Of a DNA stretch of 64,000 bases, positions 63,381 through 64,000 are shown piece after piece (position 1 is the first letter of the stretch; each line of letters starts with the position of its first letter). The position numbers and the translations under genes are program-made. A model generated the notes under the pieces. It saw only the letters and a list, made by a program, of their open reading frames with translations. It was not told where the DNA came from and searched no databases. The stretch comes from an uncultured Verrucomicrobiota bacterium (GTDB lineage Bacteria; Verrucomicrobiota; Kiritimatiellia; CAJWTS01): assembly GCA_913047795.1 (NCBI GenBank), contig CAJWTS010000005.1:1-64000 (forward strand), given 5' to 3'.

Positions 63381-63683
63381 TCAGGCAGGCGCCGACTTGT
63401 CGCGGCGTTTCCTCGGCTTCTCCGCGGCGGCGTATCGCTTCGAATGGCGGGGGTAGCCATAATACTGGTATCCATAACCCCGCCCGAATACGATAGCTTC
63501 ACTCAAGATGCCAAGTGGCGGGGAATCGATAATTATGACGCTGTAATTGTTACGGGCCCATTCGACGAATTGTTCGAATTTCCCGGTCTCAAGCACCTCC
63601 GTCGGGCTCACACCCTCGATCACCCCCCTGCAGACCGGCAATGCCTCCTTGATCCGCAGGTTGCCCTGAGACGCGGGCCGGGG
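63381..63683 (-). pseudogene. Remnant of a bacterial tyrosine kinase (CpsD/Wzc type)
   Basis: About 100 codons open from a TAA at 63684-63686, without an ATG. The text follows the middle and end of BY-kinases with pieces missing: VIEGVSPTEVLETG, then FEQFVEWARNNYSVIIIDSPPLGILSEAIVFG (the Walker B region VIIIDSPP) and a tyrosine cluster RGYGYQYYGYPR before a basic end. The Walker A and A' loops are absent and the spacing is too short, so it cannot be an active kinase. It sits just after rpiB on the same strand. Confidence 0.6.
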
Positions 63684-63686
63684 GGG

Positions 63687-64000
63687 TTAAGGGTCGATCT
63701 TCTGAACGCGACGCCGATGACGCCCTCCGTCGAACGGGGTCGCAAGCCACGCATCAACGATTGCCTGCGCCATTTCGATCGTGACCATGCGTTCGCCGAT
63801 CGAGATCATGTTCGCGTCATTGTGCGCCCGGGCCAACTCCGCTGTTTCGACGTTCCAGCACACCGCGCATCGGACACCGGCCATGCGGTTGGCCGTCATG
63901 GCCTCACCGTTGCCCGAGCCCCCCAATACGATCCCGCGCGGGCACTCGCCCGCCGCAACCGCCGCCGCCGCCGGGCGAATATAGTCCGGATAGTCCGTGG
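63687..64000 (-). CDS. rpiB: Ribose-5-phosphate isomerase B, partial at the right edge
   Basis: About 104 codons, open at the window edge and ending at 63687. RpiB/LacA features: DYPDYIRPAAAAVAAGECPRG-type helix, VLGGSGNGEAMTANRMAG, VCWNVETAELARAHNDANM and FDGGRHRRRVQKI. The GNGE variant resembles the actinobacterial-type RpiB. It interconverts ribose 5-phosphate and ribulose 5-phosphate. The N-terminus, with the first active-site Asp, lies outside the window. Confidence 0.9.
   Translation of the reverse strand, partial: TDYPDYIRPAAAAVAAGECPRGIVLGGSGNGEAMTANRMAGVRCAVCWNVETAELARAHNDANMISIGERMVTIEMAQAIVDAWLATPFDGGRHRRRVQKIDP

Overview
The window looks like a metagenome-derived or chromosomal contig from a GC-rich Gram-negative bacterium, most likely a member of the PVC group such as Kiritimatiellota or a relative. 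The clues are a giant secreted protein ending in a 'D-D-GL-NWEE-AGTDPTNA' module of the kind common in that group, type IV pilus/secretin genes, FabI, HtpG, corrinoid-dependent methyl transfer genes and a TAXI-type TRAP transporter. This placement is inference from protein style. The first 1.5 kb is different: AT-rich (one sampled line 32% G+C, against about 72% for a line in the trp genes) and carrying pieces of surface-glycan genes that look archaeal. Between it and the rest lies a fragment of about 170 bp of mnmG fused in frame to a 5'-truncated pilN-like gene, so the left end is probably a chimeric join.

Layout. 1-1.5 kb: methyltransferase and glycosyltransferase fragments on the minus strand. 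1.6-7.8 kb: plus-strand pilus/secretion operon (PilN-like, PilO-like, PilP/GspC-like, Ig-type lipoprotein, secretin, degenerate hybrid kinase). 7.7-16.2 kb: housekeeping genes, mostly minus (panC, rhomboid, mazG, HAD-like, nnr, pdxJ, manA-like on plus, ROK kinase, thpR). 16.3-19.0 kb: trpF-trpB-trpA on plus. 19.0-20.9 kb: fabI-rnd on minus. 21.2 kb: an FHA/winged-helix regulator. 22.1-32.7 kb: one 3,538-residue subtilisin-type lipoprotein with two nearly identical 2.46-kb internal copies of a protease block. 33.1-36.1 kb: TAXI-TRAP receptor and fused permease. 36.4-40.0 kb: a small hypothetical, HtpG with a basic tail, and an M42 peptidase. 40.2-43.1 kb: leuC-leuD followed by an isocitrate-lyase-superfamily enzyme. 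43.2-48.4 kb: His-rich secreted protein, GT87-like glycosyltransferase, GHMP kinase, orphan pseudopilin, Ser/Thr kinase.

48.5-54.6 kb is the most interesting functional cluster: a DeoR-type regulator followed by a run of tightly spaced or overlapping plus-strand genes. These encode a fused methyltransferase/corrinoid protein, a ferredoxin-ASKHA reductive activator, a 150-residue protein, a homocysteine methyltransferase and a 111-residue protein. Together they look like a complete route from an unknown methyl donor through a corrinoid to homocysteine. 54.7-63.2 kb carries three poorly known exported or membrane-anchored proteins around a deoC - aldehyde dehydrogenase - half-length aldehyde dehydrogenase operon. 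A remnant of a bacterial tyrosine kinase and a truncated rpiB close the window.

I saw no rRNA, tRNA, CRISPR array or insertion sequence. Coordinates follow open frames; starts were moved inward where a ribosome-binding site, an overlap or family length favoured it. All product names come from motif recognition by eye, without database searches.
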